This document shows, piece after piece, positions 7,753-16,687 of a DNA stretch of 64,000 nucleotides. The stretch covers positions 75,102 to 139,101 of the forward strand of contig JBJMVQ010000049.1 of NCBI GenBank assembly GCA_045810625.1, written 5' to 3'. The position numbers and the translations under genes were made by a program. The DNA is from JACQFZ01 sp045810625. GTDB lineage: Bacteria; Pseudomonadota; Gammaproteobacteria; Acidiferrobacterales; Sulfurifustaceae. The notes beneath the pieces were generated by a model, which had not been told where the DNA came from, made no database searches, and saw only the letters and a list, made by a program, of their open reading frames with translations. Each line of letters begins with the position of its first letter. The stretch's first letter is position 1.

Positions 7753-8709
7753 ATGAGAAGAATTTACTCGTACGTCATCGCGTCGTTGCTCGCCGGATGC
7801 ACCACCGCAGGTTCGCCTCCCGCCGGCGACGCCATGCTGTATGGAGCGCGGACGCTGCCCGTCGCGGACTACGCGACCAAGAACCTTCGCGTTACTTTCA
7901 TCGGCGTCGCCACGCTGCTCTTCGACGACGGCGAAACCGCGATCATGACCGACGGTTATTTCACGCGCGCACCGCGCGAAGCGCTGACCAACGTCGCGCC
8001 CGATCGCGATCGGATCACGCGTGCGCTCGCGCGCGCCGGCGTCAAATCGCTCGCTGCCGTCATTCCCGTGCACTCGCACTTCGATCACGCGCTCGATTCG
8101 CCGATCGTCGCGCAGCAAACCGGCGCGCTGCTGGTCGGCTCGACCTCGACCGCAAATATCGGCCGCGGTTACGGCCTCCCCGAAAACCGCATTCGCGTGC
8201 CGCGCGACGGCGAGACGCTGAAATTCGGCCGCTTCAATGTCACGTTCCTCAAGTCGGCGCATCTGCCGAACAACTTCGCGATGGGCGAGATCGAGGCGCC
8301 GCTCGCGCCGCCGGCCAAGGCGACCGACTACAAAGTCGGCGAGGCCTACACGCTGCTGGTCGAGCACGACGGGCGGACGATCCTGATTCAAGGCAGCGCA
8401 GGCTTCATTCCCGGCGCCTTGAACGGAAGCAAAGCGGACGTCGCGTACCTCGGCATCGGCGGCCTCAACACGCAGGACGACAAGTACCGCGAAGGCTACT
8501 GGCACGAGATCGTGCGCGCCGTCGGCGCGCGCCGCGTCGTGCCGATCCACTGGGACAATTTTTTCGTCACGCTCGATGAAGACCTCAAACCTGGCACCGG
8601 CCTCGATCAATCGATGCGGTTCGTGCTCGCGAGCGGCCAGCGCGACGGCGTCGACATCCGCATGCCGGTCGCGTGGCAAGCAGCGGATCCGTTCGCGGGG
8701 ATGAAGTAG
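7753..8709 (+). CDS. MBL-fold metallohydrolase lipoprotein
   Basis: A 318-residue protein. The start at 7753 places a lipobox (LLAGC, Cys16) after a short hydrophobic segment and follows a GGAGCGGAG ribosome site, so I prefer it to the upstream ATG at 7690. The mature part is a metallo-beta-lactamase fold with HSHFDH, a late HLPNN segment, GSAGF and HWDNF, which provide the usual metal ligands. It is likely membrane-anchored in the envelope. It resembles UlaG/RomA-like hydrolases; the substrate is not evident. It is convergent with another MBL-fold gene. Confidence 0.85.
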   Translation: MRRIYSYVIASLLAGCTTAGSPPAGDAMLYGARTLPVADYATKNLRVTFIGVATLLFDDGETAIMTDGYFTRAPREALTNVAPDRDRITRALARAGVKSLAAVIPVHSHFDHALDSPIVAQQTGALLVGSTSTANIGRGYGLPENRIRVPRDGETLKFGRFNVTFLKSAHLPNNFAMGEIEAPLAPPAKATDYKVGEAYTLLVEHDGRTILIQGSAGFIPGALNGSKADVAYLGIGGLNTQDDKYREGYWHEIVRAVGARRVVPIHWDNFFVTLDEDLKPGTGLDQSMRFVLASGQRDGVDIRMPVAWQAADPFAGMK

Positions 8710-8715
8710 ATCGTC

Positions 8716-8757
8716 GAAAGACAAGGGGCCGGTGCGCAGGCGCTGGTCTTTTGTCTA
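8716..8757 (+). terminator. Candidate hairpin between convergent MBL genes
   Basis: AGACAAGGGGCC at 8719-8730 pairs with GGTCTTTTGTCT at 8745-8756 over 12 positions if G-U pairs are allowed, with a 14-base loop. It lies just after the upstream stop. There is no clean U-run, so termination is likely but not certain. Confidence 0.4.
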
Positions 8758-8771
8758 TTGTGCGGCACGTG

Positions 8772-9770
8772 TCAAAACCGAAACTTGCGGCCGACGGCGC
8801 AGGGGACGAGCACGTTGTCGTCGAAAATCTTCGCGAGCGCAGACACCGCACGCCATCCCGTGCAGTGACCGGGCATGATTCGTTTGAGCCCAAAGCTCCG
8901 AATGTCGGTCACCGTCTGCGGAATGACGGCTTCCGGCCCGGCACCCGAAAGATGGAATCCGCCGATGACGCCGTAAAGCGGGATGCCGTCGAAGACATTG
9001 CTCGCATGCTTCAACACATTCACCACGCCCGCATGCGAGCACGCCGTGAACACGATCATACCTTTGTCTTTGACGCGCGCCGCGACGTATCGCTCATCCA
9101 AGAGCAGCGGGTCCGCTTCCCATGAAGCATCGGGCGCCGTCCGCTTCATGTGACGCGGCAGGCCGCGCTCGTAGCTGGTTACTCTCGGGATCTCGCCGCT
9201 CAAATAGAAGAGGTCGTCGAGCAGCAGACGCGGTTCCGCATCGTTCACAACCGTCGCTCCGGCTTCGGTCAGCGCGCGGACGCTCGGTATGTCTTTGAAC
9301 GGCATATAGCGTCCGTCCGCGAGTTGCGCGGCGCGCGACACGAACATGCCCGGGTTGACGTGACACGCCACGGCCTTCCCGCCGTTCGTCGACACCACTT
9401 TGCGCACCGCTTCGAGCAGGCCGCCTGCGTGGTCCCAGTGTCCGTGCGAAAGCACGATGGCGCCGACGTCGCCGAACGGGATCCTCAGACGTTCGCCGTT
9501 GCGCGCGACGGCGTACGCTTCGGGGCCCGCGTCGAAAAGGAGCACATGAGACATGTCGCCGACGCGAGCGGTGACGACCAACGACAACCCGAACGCGGCA
9601 CAGCAGAGCGCTTCTCCCGACAGGACCAGATCTTCGTGTTGCCGCAGGTGCCCCCACTCATGGAGCACATCTTGAGGAACGCTCGACAGGCTGTCGGTGA
9701 CATTGTCGACGAGGACGTGTACGTCGAGTGCGTCGACGGGACGAAGATCCCGAGCGAAAGGAGCGACCAT
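8772..9770 (-). CDS. MBL-fold hydrolase, dihydropteridine synthase-like
   Basis: A 332-residue protein starting at the ATG at 9770, which has GAGGAAAG a few bases upstream. The longer in-frame extension to 10127 has no family resemblance. It shows the metallo-beta-lactamase motif SHGHWDHAGG, a later ACSHAGVVN and GGFHLSG, and a C-terminal MPGHCTGW. This set is typical of the class II group annotated as 7,8-dihydropterin-6-methyl-aminobenzene phosphate synthase-like. It is convergent with the lipoprotein MBL gene. The fold is certain; the true reaction is unknown. Confidence 0.85.
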   Translation of the reverse strand: MVAPFARDLRPVDALDVHVLVDNVTDSLSSVPQDVLHEWGHLRQHEDLVLSGEALCCAAFGLSLVVTARVGDMSHVLLFDAGPEAYAVARNGERLRIPFGDVGAIVLSHGHWDHAGGLLEAVRKVVSTNGGKAVACHVNPGMFVSRAAQLADGRYMPFKDIPSVRALTEAGATVVNDAEPRLLLDDLFYLSGEIPRVTSYERGLPRHMKRTAPDASWEADPLLLDERYVAARVKDKGMIVFTACSHAGVVNVLKHASNVFDGIPLYGVIGGFHLSGAGPEAVIPQTVTDIRSFGLKRIMPGHCTGWRAVSALAKIFDDNVLVPCAVGRKFRF

Positions 9771-10153
9771 CGTTCTTTCCTCCGCCTGCAACGGTGACGA
9801 GAGACTTTTGCCGCAGCGCGACTGCGCGCTCGAAGACGATCCGATCGCACTGCGGATCGCAACAGCATGCTCCCGATATTCCGCCACACCAAGATCGAAT
9901 GGCACGCATAGTGCGAGGTTCGCTCTTGCCTCCACTATCGTTGCGCCTATAACGAGTGGCTCGAAGGAAACTTCCGTTGCTGAACTAACACACCGCATGT
10001 TGGTGACGCGCGCGGCGCGCTTCTCTTGTGGCGCGCACGGAGCGGGGTGAGAATGCGTTTCCGCTTTTTTCAGCACGCCGTTTCCCGAGAGAGCTGACCG
10101 GCGGACGGCAGTGACTCCCGGGCGCACGGCGCGCTACTCAAGGAGGATCTGCC
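9771..10153. other. Divergent intergenic region
   Basis: This region separates the MBL gene and the SBP56-like gene. I see no gene. A 7-base inverted repeat, CGATCCG at 9837-9843 and CGGATCG at 9853-9859, could be an operator for either gene. A strong GGAGG site ends the region before the SBP56 start. Confidence 0.4.
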
Positions 10154-11560
10154 ATGCCCGCACTAATGCGTCCCGATCCGACGTTTTACCCTTCGCCTCG
10201 CCTCGCAATGGAGGCTCCCGACGAACAGCACGCGTACGTCGCGCTGCTGCGGCCGGACAAGACCAAGCCCGACGCGATGGCCGTCGTCGACACGAAGCCC
10301 GGCTCATCGACTTACGGCAAAGTCGTGCACAAGGTCGAGTTGCCGAACGTCGGCGATGAGCTGCATCACTTCGGCTGGAACGCGTGCAGCTCGATGCTCT
10401 GCCCCACGAACCCGCATCCTTTCACCGAGCGGCGCTATCTGATCGTGCCGGGTATGCGCTCCTCGCGTTTGTACATCATCGATACCAAGCCCGATCCCAC
10501 GAAAGCGAAGATCGTGAAAGTGATCGAAGCGGAGGAAGTGATCTCGCGCACCGGCTACTCGCGGCCGCACACCGTGCACTGCGGGCCGGAAGGCGTGTAC
10601 ATCAGCACGCTGGGCGGGAAGGGCGCCGACGGGACCGACGGTGCACCCGGAATTTTTCTGCTCGATTGCGAGAGCTTCGAAGTGCTCGGGCGCTGGGAGT
10701 TGGATCGCGGCGATCAGCGCCTGAGCTACGACTTCTGGTGGAACATCCCGCACGACTACATGATCTCGAGCGAATGGGCGCTGCCGCCGCAGTTCGAGAA
10801 CGGTTTGGTCGGTGAAGATCTGCTCTCCAACCGCTACGGGCATCGGCTGCACTTCTGGGATCTGCACGCGCGCAAGCACATGCAGACGATCGATCTCGGC
10901 GCTAATCATCAGATGGCGCTCGAGGTGCGGCCGGCGCACGAGCCGACCAAGGACTACGGCTTCCTCGGCGTCGTGGTCGACACGACCAATTTGGAAGCGT
11001 CCATCTGGACGTGGTGGAAAGAAAACGGGGAGTTCAAAGCGAAGAAGACCGCGGTGGTGCCGCCGGAGCCGGCCGATCCTGCGAAGTTGCCCGATCTGCT
11101 CAAACCGTTCAAAGCCGTGCCGCCGCTCATCAGCGACATCGACTTGTCGCTCGACGACAAATTTCTTTATGTCTCGTGCTGGGGAACCGGCGAGATGCGC
11201 CAGTACGACGTTTCCGATCCGATGCAACCCAAGCTGTCCGGGTCGGTACGGCTCGGCGGCATCGTCAACCATACCGCGCATCCGAGCGGCAAGCCGTACG
11301 GCGGCGGACCGCAGATGGTCGAGATCAGTCGCGATGGCGAGCGCGTTTACTTCACCAACTCGCTCTACAGCACGTGGGACCGCCAGTTCTATCCCGACGG
11401 CGTTCCGGGCGCGATGGTAATGGCGAAGGCGAAACCGGGCGGCGGCATCGAGCTCGATCGTAATTTCTGCGTCGAGTTCGAGAAAGGCTACGGCTCGCAT
11501 CAGGTGCGATTGGCAGGCGGTGACTGCTCGACCGATTCGTTCTGCTATCCGTCCGTGTGA
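10154..11560 (+). CDS. SBP56 family protein / methanethiol oxidase homologue
   Basis: A 468-residue protein covering the whole selenium-binding-protein SBP56 family: an early GWNACSS, HTVHCGPEGVYISTLGG, a WWNIPHDYMISSEW block, SDIDLSLDDKFLYVSCWGTGE, NHTAHPSGKPYGGGPQM and a closing DSFCYPSV. These His/Cys-rich blocks line the beta-propeller site. Bacterial members (MtoX) oxidise methanethiol to H2S, formaldehyde and H2O2 using copper. This copy has no signal peptide, unlike characterised periplasmic MtoX. A GGAGG site decides the start. A metal-type membrane protein gene follows. Confidence 0.88.
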   Translation: MPALMRPDPTFYPSPRLAMEAPDEQHAYVALLRPDKTKPDAMAVVDTKPGSSTYGKVVHKVELPNVGDELHHFGWNACSSMLCPTNPHPFTERRYLIVPGMRSSRLYIIDTKPDPTKAKIVKVIEAEEVISRTGYSRPHTVHCGPEGVYISTLGGKGADGTDGAPGIFLLDCESFEVLGRWELDRGDQRLSYDFWWNIPHDYMISSEWALPPQFENGLVGEDLLSNRYGHRLHFWDLHARKHMQTIDLGANHQMALEVRPAHEPTKDYGFLGVVVDTTNLEASIWTWWKENGEFKAKKTAVVPPEPADPAKLPDLLKPFKAVPPLISDIDLSLDDKFLYVSCWGTGEMRQYDVSDPMQPKLSGSVRLGGIVNHTAHPSGKPYGGGPQMVEISRDGERVYFTNSLYSTWDRQFYPDGVPGAMVMAKAKPGGGIELDRNFCVEFEKGYGSHQVRLAGGDCSTDSFCYPSV

Positions 11561-11659
11561 AGATGCGGAGGTGGCCGGCACAGGCGTGGACCCATTCGAC
11601 TTGTCGACGCGAGCGGTCGGTGAGTAATGATGCGCCGACTGCGCGCTGAGATGCGAGCT

Positions 11660-11705
11660 TCCCCCTCCCAGTCCCTCCCCCGCGGTGCGGGGGAGGGTTA
11701 GGGTT
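11660..11705. repeat. CCCTCCCCCGC palindromic interspersed repeat, copy 1
   Basis: An 11-base perfect stem, CCCTCCCCCGC at 11673-11683 and its complement at 11687-11697 with a 3-base loop, flanked by more C/G runs. Related copies lie at 30461-30500 and inside purL at 60129-60180. Confidence 0.8.
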
Positions 11706-11747
11706 GCGGGCAAAGCGTTCGTCGTTCTCCCTTCGCTTAAGTGACTG

Positions 11748-12425
11748 GTGCAGCAGCTGACGGAAATCCTCGGCCAACATTCGTGGGCTTGGTGGACGAT
11801 CATCGCCCTCGGGGCCTATCACGGTTTAAACCCGGGAATGGGGTGGCTGTTTGCCGTCTCGAACGGCATGCAGGTGCGGCGCGCGAGCGGAGTATTCCTC
11901 GCGCTGCCGCCAATCGCCTTGGGACATTTGCTCGCGATGGCCGCGGCGCTGTTGCCCTTCGCGCTGGCCGGCTTCTATCTCGAAAAACTCGACGCCATCC
12001 GCGCGACGGCGGCGCTGCTCCTCGTCATCTTTGGCGTCTATAAGCTGCTCTCGCAACGCCATCCGCGTTTTCTTGCCCGCATCGGTCCGTCGCATTTGAC
12101 GTTGTGGTCGTTCCTCATGGCCACCGCACACGGCGCCGGGCTGATGCTGGTTCCGGTCGCGCTTAGCTTGCGTACACACGCCCACGCCGCCCACGCACAT
12201 CACGCGCTTGCCGACTCCGCGGCCGATGGTTTGACGCTCACGCTCGCGGCGACGATTGTGCACACGGCCGCGATGGTGCTAACGGGTGGCGCGATCGCGT
12301 GGGTGGTGTATCGCTATGTGGGGCTCGGACTGCTGCGCCGCAGTTGGCTGAATCTCGATCTGCTTTGGGCCGTGCTGCTGATCGTGGTCGGCGCGATCGC
12401 ACTCGCGACGACGCTCTGGAAGTAG
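11748..12425 (+). CDS. Polytopic membrane protein with His-rich loop
   Basis: A 225-residue integral membrane protein with about six hydrophobic segments (near residues 10-25, 45-70, 82-98, 115-135, 165-190 and 200-222). Motifs include HGLNPGMGWLFAVSNG in the first segment and TAHGAGLM in the fourth, like UreH/TauE- or nickel/cobalt-permease-type proteins. A loop carries HAHAAHAHHA, a likely metal-binding site. It follows the SBP56-like gene by about 190 bases on the same strand, which suggests metal supply or a linked export role (inference). The GTG start lacks a clear ribosome site. Confidence 0.75.
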   Translation: MQQLTEILGQHSWAWWTIIALGAYHGLNPGMGWLFAVSNGMQVRRASGVFLALPPIALGHLLAMAAALLPFALAGFYLEKLDAIRATAALLLVIFGVYKLLSQRHPRFLARIGPSHLTLWSFLMATAHGAGLMLVPVALSLRTHAHAAHAHHALADSAADGLTLTLAATIVHTAAMVLTGGAIAWVVYRYVGLGLLRRSWLNLDLLWAVLLIVVGAIALATTLWK

Positions 12426-12429
12426 TCGG

Positions 12430-14163
12430 TCAACGAACGCGCCACATGATCAGCAATGCGGCAACGGCGACTGCCAGGATAAGGGAAACGCTTTTCCAGA
12501 AGACGACCGGGCTGCGCTCGATGAGCGGCGCGCGCGCCTTGTTCAGATAAGCCTGGCTCGGATAACGCAGGTCGTACGTGAACTCCGACAACTCCTCGTA
12601 ACGCTTGGTCGGGTCGGGATGTACCGCGTTGCGGAGTACCTCGTCGATCCACGCCGGAATTTCACGGTTTTCATCGAGCACCGACTTGTACACGAGTTTT
12701 CTTTGCGCGGCTCTGGTTCTTGCTTTAGGCACTTGGGTGCCATACGGCAGTTTGCCGGACAACATTTGATAGGCAATAACGCCGAGGGAAAACAGATCCG
12801 AGCGCGTCGTCCCGCTTTCCCCTAAGAAATATTCCGGTGCGGTGTAGGCGGCAGTACCGACGAAATTCGGCCGCTCGATCGGCGATTCGATTTCCATCAC
12901 ACCGGCGACTCGCGTCGAGCCAAAGTCGATGATCTTCACCGTGCCCGTGCTGTCGATCATGATGTTGTCGGGCCGCAGATCCTGATGCAGCATTTCCAGC
13001 CGGTGAAAAGCGAGCAGTCCTTTCGCAATCTGTTCGATGATTCCGCGCACGGTTTCGAGATCCGGCTTCGGGTTATCGATCATCCACTGCGTCAATGTCT
13101 GTCCGTCGACAAATTCCGTGACGGTGTAGAGATAGTGGCGCTTGCGGGTTTGCTCGCAGGGTTTCAGTACGTGTGCACTGTTGATTCGTCGGGCGATCCA
13201 GTCCTCCATCAGAAATCTTTCCAAATACGCCGGATCGTCCTGTAGCGCAATGGAAGGTGTTTTTATGACAACACGCGCCTTGGTTTCGTCGTCGACCGCG
13301 AGATAAATGTGGCTGCGATGGCTTGCATGGATTTCCCTGACGATGTGGTAACCGTCCAGCGTCGTTCTTGCCTGTCGTATCGGCGGAAAGGGCAGCTCGG
13401 TCAGCTTCTGGTACGCCTCCTTTGCGTCCTGACGCGGCAGCTCTTCGACGCGCACGACCTGCACCGTAAGGTTGTCCGTGCTGCCGCGCCGATAAGCTTT
13501 AGCAACGATAAATTTAGCTGCGGTGTCCAGGTCGTTCTCGTTTGCGCGGATGGCGTTGAGGAAAAAGTCGGCGTCGACAAATTCGTAAACGCCGTCCGTG
13601 GCAAATAAGAAAATGTCGCCTTCGTCCACTTGCAGTGCTTGATAATCGATCTCGAGATGAGGATTGATGCCGAGCGCGCGGCTGAGATGGCTTTTTTCCT
13701 GGGAAACCCAGATTCGATGATCGTGCGTCAGTTGCTCCAACGCGTTTGCGTGCAACCGATAGATTCGTGTATCACCGACATGAAAAATATGCGCGGTGGT
13801 CGATTTGATCACCATCGCGCTCAGCGTGCACACGTAGCCCCGGTCTTTGTCGAAACGGTACGGGCTTTGCTGCGTTTGCGAATGCAGCCAGGAGTTGGCG
13901 GCCATCAACACGCGCTGGGCCGACTTCTTTACCGACCAGGCGTCTGACGTGCAGTAGTAGTCTTCGAGAAAGCTCTTAACCGCGACTTCACTGGCCGTCC
14001 GGCTCAGCTTGCTGCTGCTGATGCCGTCGGCCAGTGCAATCGCGATTCCTTTCGAGCTCAGCTGCGGCTCTTCGGGTATATAAGCGCCGTGAAAATCCTG
14101 GTTGGTTTCCTTGCGGCCTTTGTCGGAATGTTGCCCTACGGATATTTTCAACTGATTGGGCAT
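12430..14163 (-). CDS. PP2C phosphatase-Ser/Thr kinase fusion, membrane-anchored
   Basis: A 577-residue protein with two signalling domains. Residues 1-245 are a PP2C phosphatase with acidic metal motifs TNQDFHG, LADGIS, HVGDTR, FATDGVYE and STDNLT. Residues about 270-530 are a protein kinase with VVIK lysine, HQDLRPDN catalytic loop, IIDFGST and APE (TAPEYFLGE). The loop has Gln where most kinases have Arg (HRD), so activation-loop control may be atypical. A hydrophobic C-terminal segment (about 552-572) should anchor it in the inner membrane. It is 30 bases downstream of the formate/nitrite channel gene in the same operon, a pairing seen in other proteobacteria, so it may set channel activity by reversible phosphorylation (inference). 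Confidence 0.92.
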   Translation of the reverse strand: MPNQLKISVGQHSDKGRKETNQDFHGAYIPEEPQLSSKGIAIALADGISSSKLSRTASEVAVKSFLEDYYCTSDAWSVKKSAQRVLMAANSWLHSQTQQSPYRFDKDRGYVCTLSAMVIKSTTAHIFHVGDTRIYRLHANALEQLTHDHRIWVSQEKSHLSRALGINPHLEIDYQALQVDEGDIFLFATDGVYEFVDADFFLNAIRANENDLDTAAKFIVAKAYRRGSTDNLTVQVVRVEELPRQDAKEAYQKLTELPFPPIRQARTTLDGYHIVREIHASHRSHIYLAVDDETKARVVIKTPSIALQDDPAYLERFLMEDWIARRINSAHVLKPCEQTRKRHYLYTVTEFVDGQTLTQWMIDNPKPDLETVRGIIEQIAKGLLAFHRLEMLHQDLRPDNIMIDSTGTVKIIDFGSTRVAGVMEIESPIERPNFVGTAAYTAPEYFLGESGTTRSDLFSLGVIAYQMLSGKLPYGTQVPKARTRAAQRKLVYKSVLDENREIPAWIDEVLRNAVHPDPTKRYEELSEFTYDLRYPSQAYLNKARAPLIERSPVVFWKSVSLILAVAVAALLIMWRVR

Positions 14164-14193
14164 TTTTTCCCGTCGAAAGCGAGAAGCCCCGGC

Positions 14194-15021
14194 CTAGGCG
14201 GCTTTCGTGACCCGCAGGGTTCTTTTCGGAGCGGTTCGGACGTGCGTGGCGTACAAAGTCAGTCCCGTAAACGCTATTCCACCCACCAGGTTCCCGACGA
14301 CCGTGGGAATCTCATTCCAGATGAAGTAGTCCATGATCGAGAAGTTTCCGCCCAGGATCAAACCGGATGGGAACAGAAACATATTAACAACGGAATGCTC
14401 GAAGGTCATATAAAAGAAGACCATGAGCGGCATCCACATGGCGATCACTTTCCCGCTCACGGAAGTGGAGATCATGGCGCCCACGACGCCCGTCGACACC
14501 ATCCAGTTGCAAAGCATGCCGCGGATAAAGAGCGTCAACATTCCCGCTGCACCGTGCGCTTTGTAACCTACGGTGCGGGCTTCGCCGATGCCGGCGATCA
14601 TTTTGCCGACGGGACTGGGCTCGGTCGTGAAGCCGAACGTGAAGATGATCGCCATCATCACCGCGACGGTCAGCGCGCCGAGGAAGTTGCCCACGAAGAC
14701 GAGCGCCCAATTCTTCAAGACGCCCCCGAGTGTCACGCCCGGGCGTTTATCGATCAGTGCAAGCGGCGTTAAAACAAAAACACCGGTCAGGAGATCGAAG
14801 CCCAACAAATACAACATGCAAAATCCGGCCGGAAACAGAACTGCGCCAATAATGGGCTGCCCGGTCTGCTGATTGATCGTGATAGAAAATACGGCAGCTA
14901 ACGCCAATATGGCTCCGGCCATATACGCCCTGATGACCGTATCCCGGGTTGACATGTAAACTTTGGATTCGCCCGCATCGACCATCTTCGTCGCGAATTC
15001 GGTCGGGACCAAGTAAGACAT
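14194..15021 (-). CDS. Formate/nitrite transporter (FocA/NirC family)
   Basis: A 275-residue channel with six membrane helices. It starts MSYLVPTEFATKMVDAGESK, has the early FPAGFCMLYLLG and FVGNFLGA segments, and the diagnostic FEHSVVNMFLFPSG before the final helix. FNT channels are pentamers that pass formate, nitrite or hydrosulfide across the inner membrane. The ATG follows a GAGGAAG site. It is the first gene of an operon with the phosphatase-kinase fusion; no nitrate reductase or formate enzyme is in view, so the physiological anion is open. Confidence 0.93.
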   Translation of the reverse strand: MSYLVPTEFATKMVDAGESKVYMSTRDTVIRAYMAGAILALAAVFSITINQQTGQPIIGAVLFPAGFCMLYLLGFDLLTGVFVLTPLALIDKRPGVTLGGVLKNWALVFVGNFLGALTVAVMMAIIFTFGFTTEPSPVGKMIAGIGEARTVGYKAHGAAGMLTLFIRGMLCNWMVSTGVVGAMISTSVSGKVIAMWMPLMVFFYMTFEHSVVNMFLFPSGLILGGNFSIMDYFIWNEIPTVVGNLVGGIAFTGLTLYATHVRTAPKRTLRVTKAA

Positions 15022-15444
15022 AGTTTCTTCCTCTAGCTTTCGATTGATCGGGAGTGCAATTCAAGAAGCCGAATTTGGCGGCTCCTGCCGCGATGCAAAA
15101 TATGAACCAAAACGGCGAAATTTTTACCCACTATTTTTGGTAGTGTCCGCGCAAAGCTTGCGCAGCGTCTTGGGCCGACGTGGTGCATCTCGCTTCATGC
15201 CTGCGCAATTGAAGGGCGAAAATAAGAGACGGACTATTGCGCGGAGCCAGCCGTCAACCGGTAACGCTCGCGGCCCCGGTGAGACTTGTCCACGTTTGCG
15301 TGATGGGTGCGCGGTTGCGCGATGGAATCGTGCGCGGTAATCCGGCGGCTTGAGGGGAGCGCCATCAAAAAAACTACCACACACTACTTACTCTGTTCTC
15401 CCGATGCGCCGCAAAGAAGCAGTCACGTAAGGTCAGATCGCATT
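15022..15444. other. Divergent promoter region of the FNT operon
   Basis: About 420 bases without a supported gene. A perfect inverted repeat CACTA-N7-TAGTG at 15129-15145 sits in an AT-rich patch about 110 bases before the transporter start and is a candidate operator. A related ACTACCAC stretch occurs at about 15374-15381. Confidence 0.4.
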
Positions 15445-16248
15445 GTGTCTTGTCGAACTTTCTCCTGGAGACCCGCAATCGGGACGAGCCTCAAGCAGCG
15501 GCTGATTGCCGCGCGTCGACGCGTTGTCCGCCCGCTGGCCCCCGCCATCGATTGGTTGTATTACCGCCACATTTTCGGCCGCCCGCTGCCATTTGCGACA
15601 CAATTCGCCGAGCGGTTTCTGGCGTGGGAGCAACGACGCTTCAAAGGTGATGTGCCCATTTCGCGGGAGGCGTGGGAGCGGCAGTACCGCAGCGGCAGCT
15701 GGACGCTACTGACGCGGCTGGATGAACTGGCGCACTACATGGTGCTGGTCGGCTACCTGCAGTACCTGAAACCGAACGCCGCCGTGCTGGATGTGGGTTG
15801 CGGCGAAGGTCTGTTGCTGCGTCACTACCGCCCGCATGGCTACGGGCGTTATGTCGGCATCGATTTTTCAAAAACGGCGTTGGCAAAAATTCAGGACGCG
15901 GAGGACAAAAAAACAACGTTCATTTGCGCGGACGCGGAAACCTACGAGCCGACCGAACGGTTCGACGCTATCGTTTTGAACGGCATTCTCTGCTATTTCT
16001 ACGACCCCATCGGCACCGTTGAGCGCTACGAGCGCGCGCTCAATCCCGGCGGCTTGCTGCTCGTCTGCGCGTATATGCCATCGAAACGCGACGTGGCCTC
16101 GCTGCGCGCACTCTCAATGCGCTATCCGGTTCTAGACGAAACGATCATAAAAAACGGCAACAAGACTTGGGTGTGCAGCGCGCTGCAACCGAAGGTTGAA
16201 GCGAACTGCCAGCGCGCGAAGTCGAGCGCGCATCACTTGGTGCGCTAA
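15445..16248 (+). CDS. Class I SAM-dependent methyltransferase
   Basis: About 267 residues from a GTG at 15445; the start is uncertain because no in-frame ATG lies near the homologous part and the upstream in-frame sequence to 15307 looks non-coding. Motif I is AVLDVGCGEG, strand 2 ends YVGIDFSKTAL, and motif II/III is FDAIVLNGILCYFYDP followed by LNPGGLLLVCAYMPS. The basic N-terminal helix (LKQRLIAARRRVVRPL) may touch membrane or nucleic acid. Fold is clear; substrate unknown. It is monocistronic and divergent from the FNT operon. Confidence 0.75.
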   Translation: MSCRTFSWRPAIGTSLKQRLIAARRRVVRPLAPAIDWLYYRHIFGRPLPFATQFAERFLAWEQRRFKGDVPISREAWERQYRSGSWTLLTRLDELAHYMVLVGYLQYLKPNAAVLDVGCGEGLLLRHYRPHGYGRYVGIDFSKTALAKIQDAEDKKTTFICADAETYEPTERFDAIVLNGILCYFYDPIGTVERYERALNPGGLLLVCAYMPSKRDVASLRALSMRYPVLDETIIKNGNKTWVCSALQPKVEANCQRAKSSAHHLVR

Positions 16249-16687
16249 CCCGAACGTGTAGCCTGCCAGGCCGCAGGCTCCCGGCGCGACGCGATGCCGC
16301 GGCGATTTTTAACGGCCCTCTGCACTCATGAAGTTCCTGCCGTGAACATATCGGACTCCCCGACCTGCCATTTCGCCGTTCCCCGGCCGATTTCCCTCGA
16401 CATTTAGATAGTCCCAGGCAAGCGAACCGAGCGCGCGATGCATTAAGTCGCGGTGTAGCGGTGCCAGCGGTTGCGGGCAAGGCATTGAGCGAAACGAGCC
16501 GGCGGTGGCAAAGTGCGCCTTGCGGTTACCGCCGCGGTAAACAATTCCGTCCGGCGCAACGAACACTAATAATTAATCAACACGCTTATGAACAAAGAGA
16601 CTAGATCTCGCAATTCGCACCTCGTCAAACTAAATCGCTTCGCCGCAGGCCGCTAATTCGTCTGCGCTATTTCGCAAAGGGGTTCAA
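16249..16687. other. Intergenic region, weak reverse ORF
   Basis: No gene I can support. A reverse frame of 85 codons (16309-16566, GTG start, no ribosome site) has fair codon use but no recognisable family. An AT-rich stretch near 16565-16625 may hold the promoter of the CoA-transferase gene. Confidence 0.3.

Noticed and set aside
9837..9859. Possible CRISPR-like or phage attachment repeat
   Set aside because: It is a single 7-base inverted repeat; no array and no integrase nearby.
16309..16566. An 85-codon reverse ORF before the CoA-transferase gene
   Set aside because: GTG start without a ribosome site and no recognisable family, so kept only as a note in the intergenic entry.
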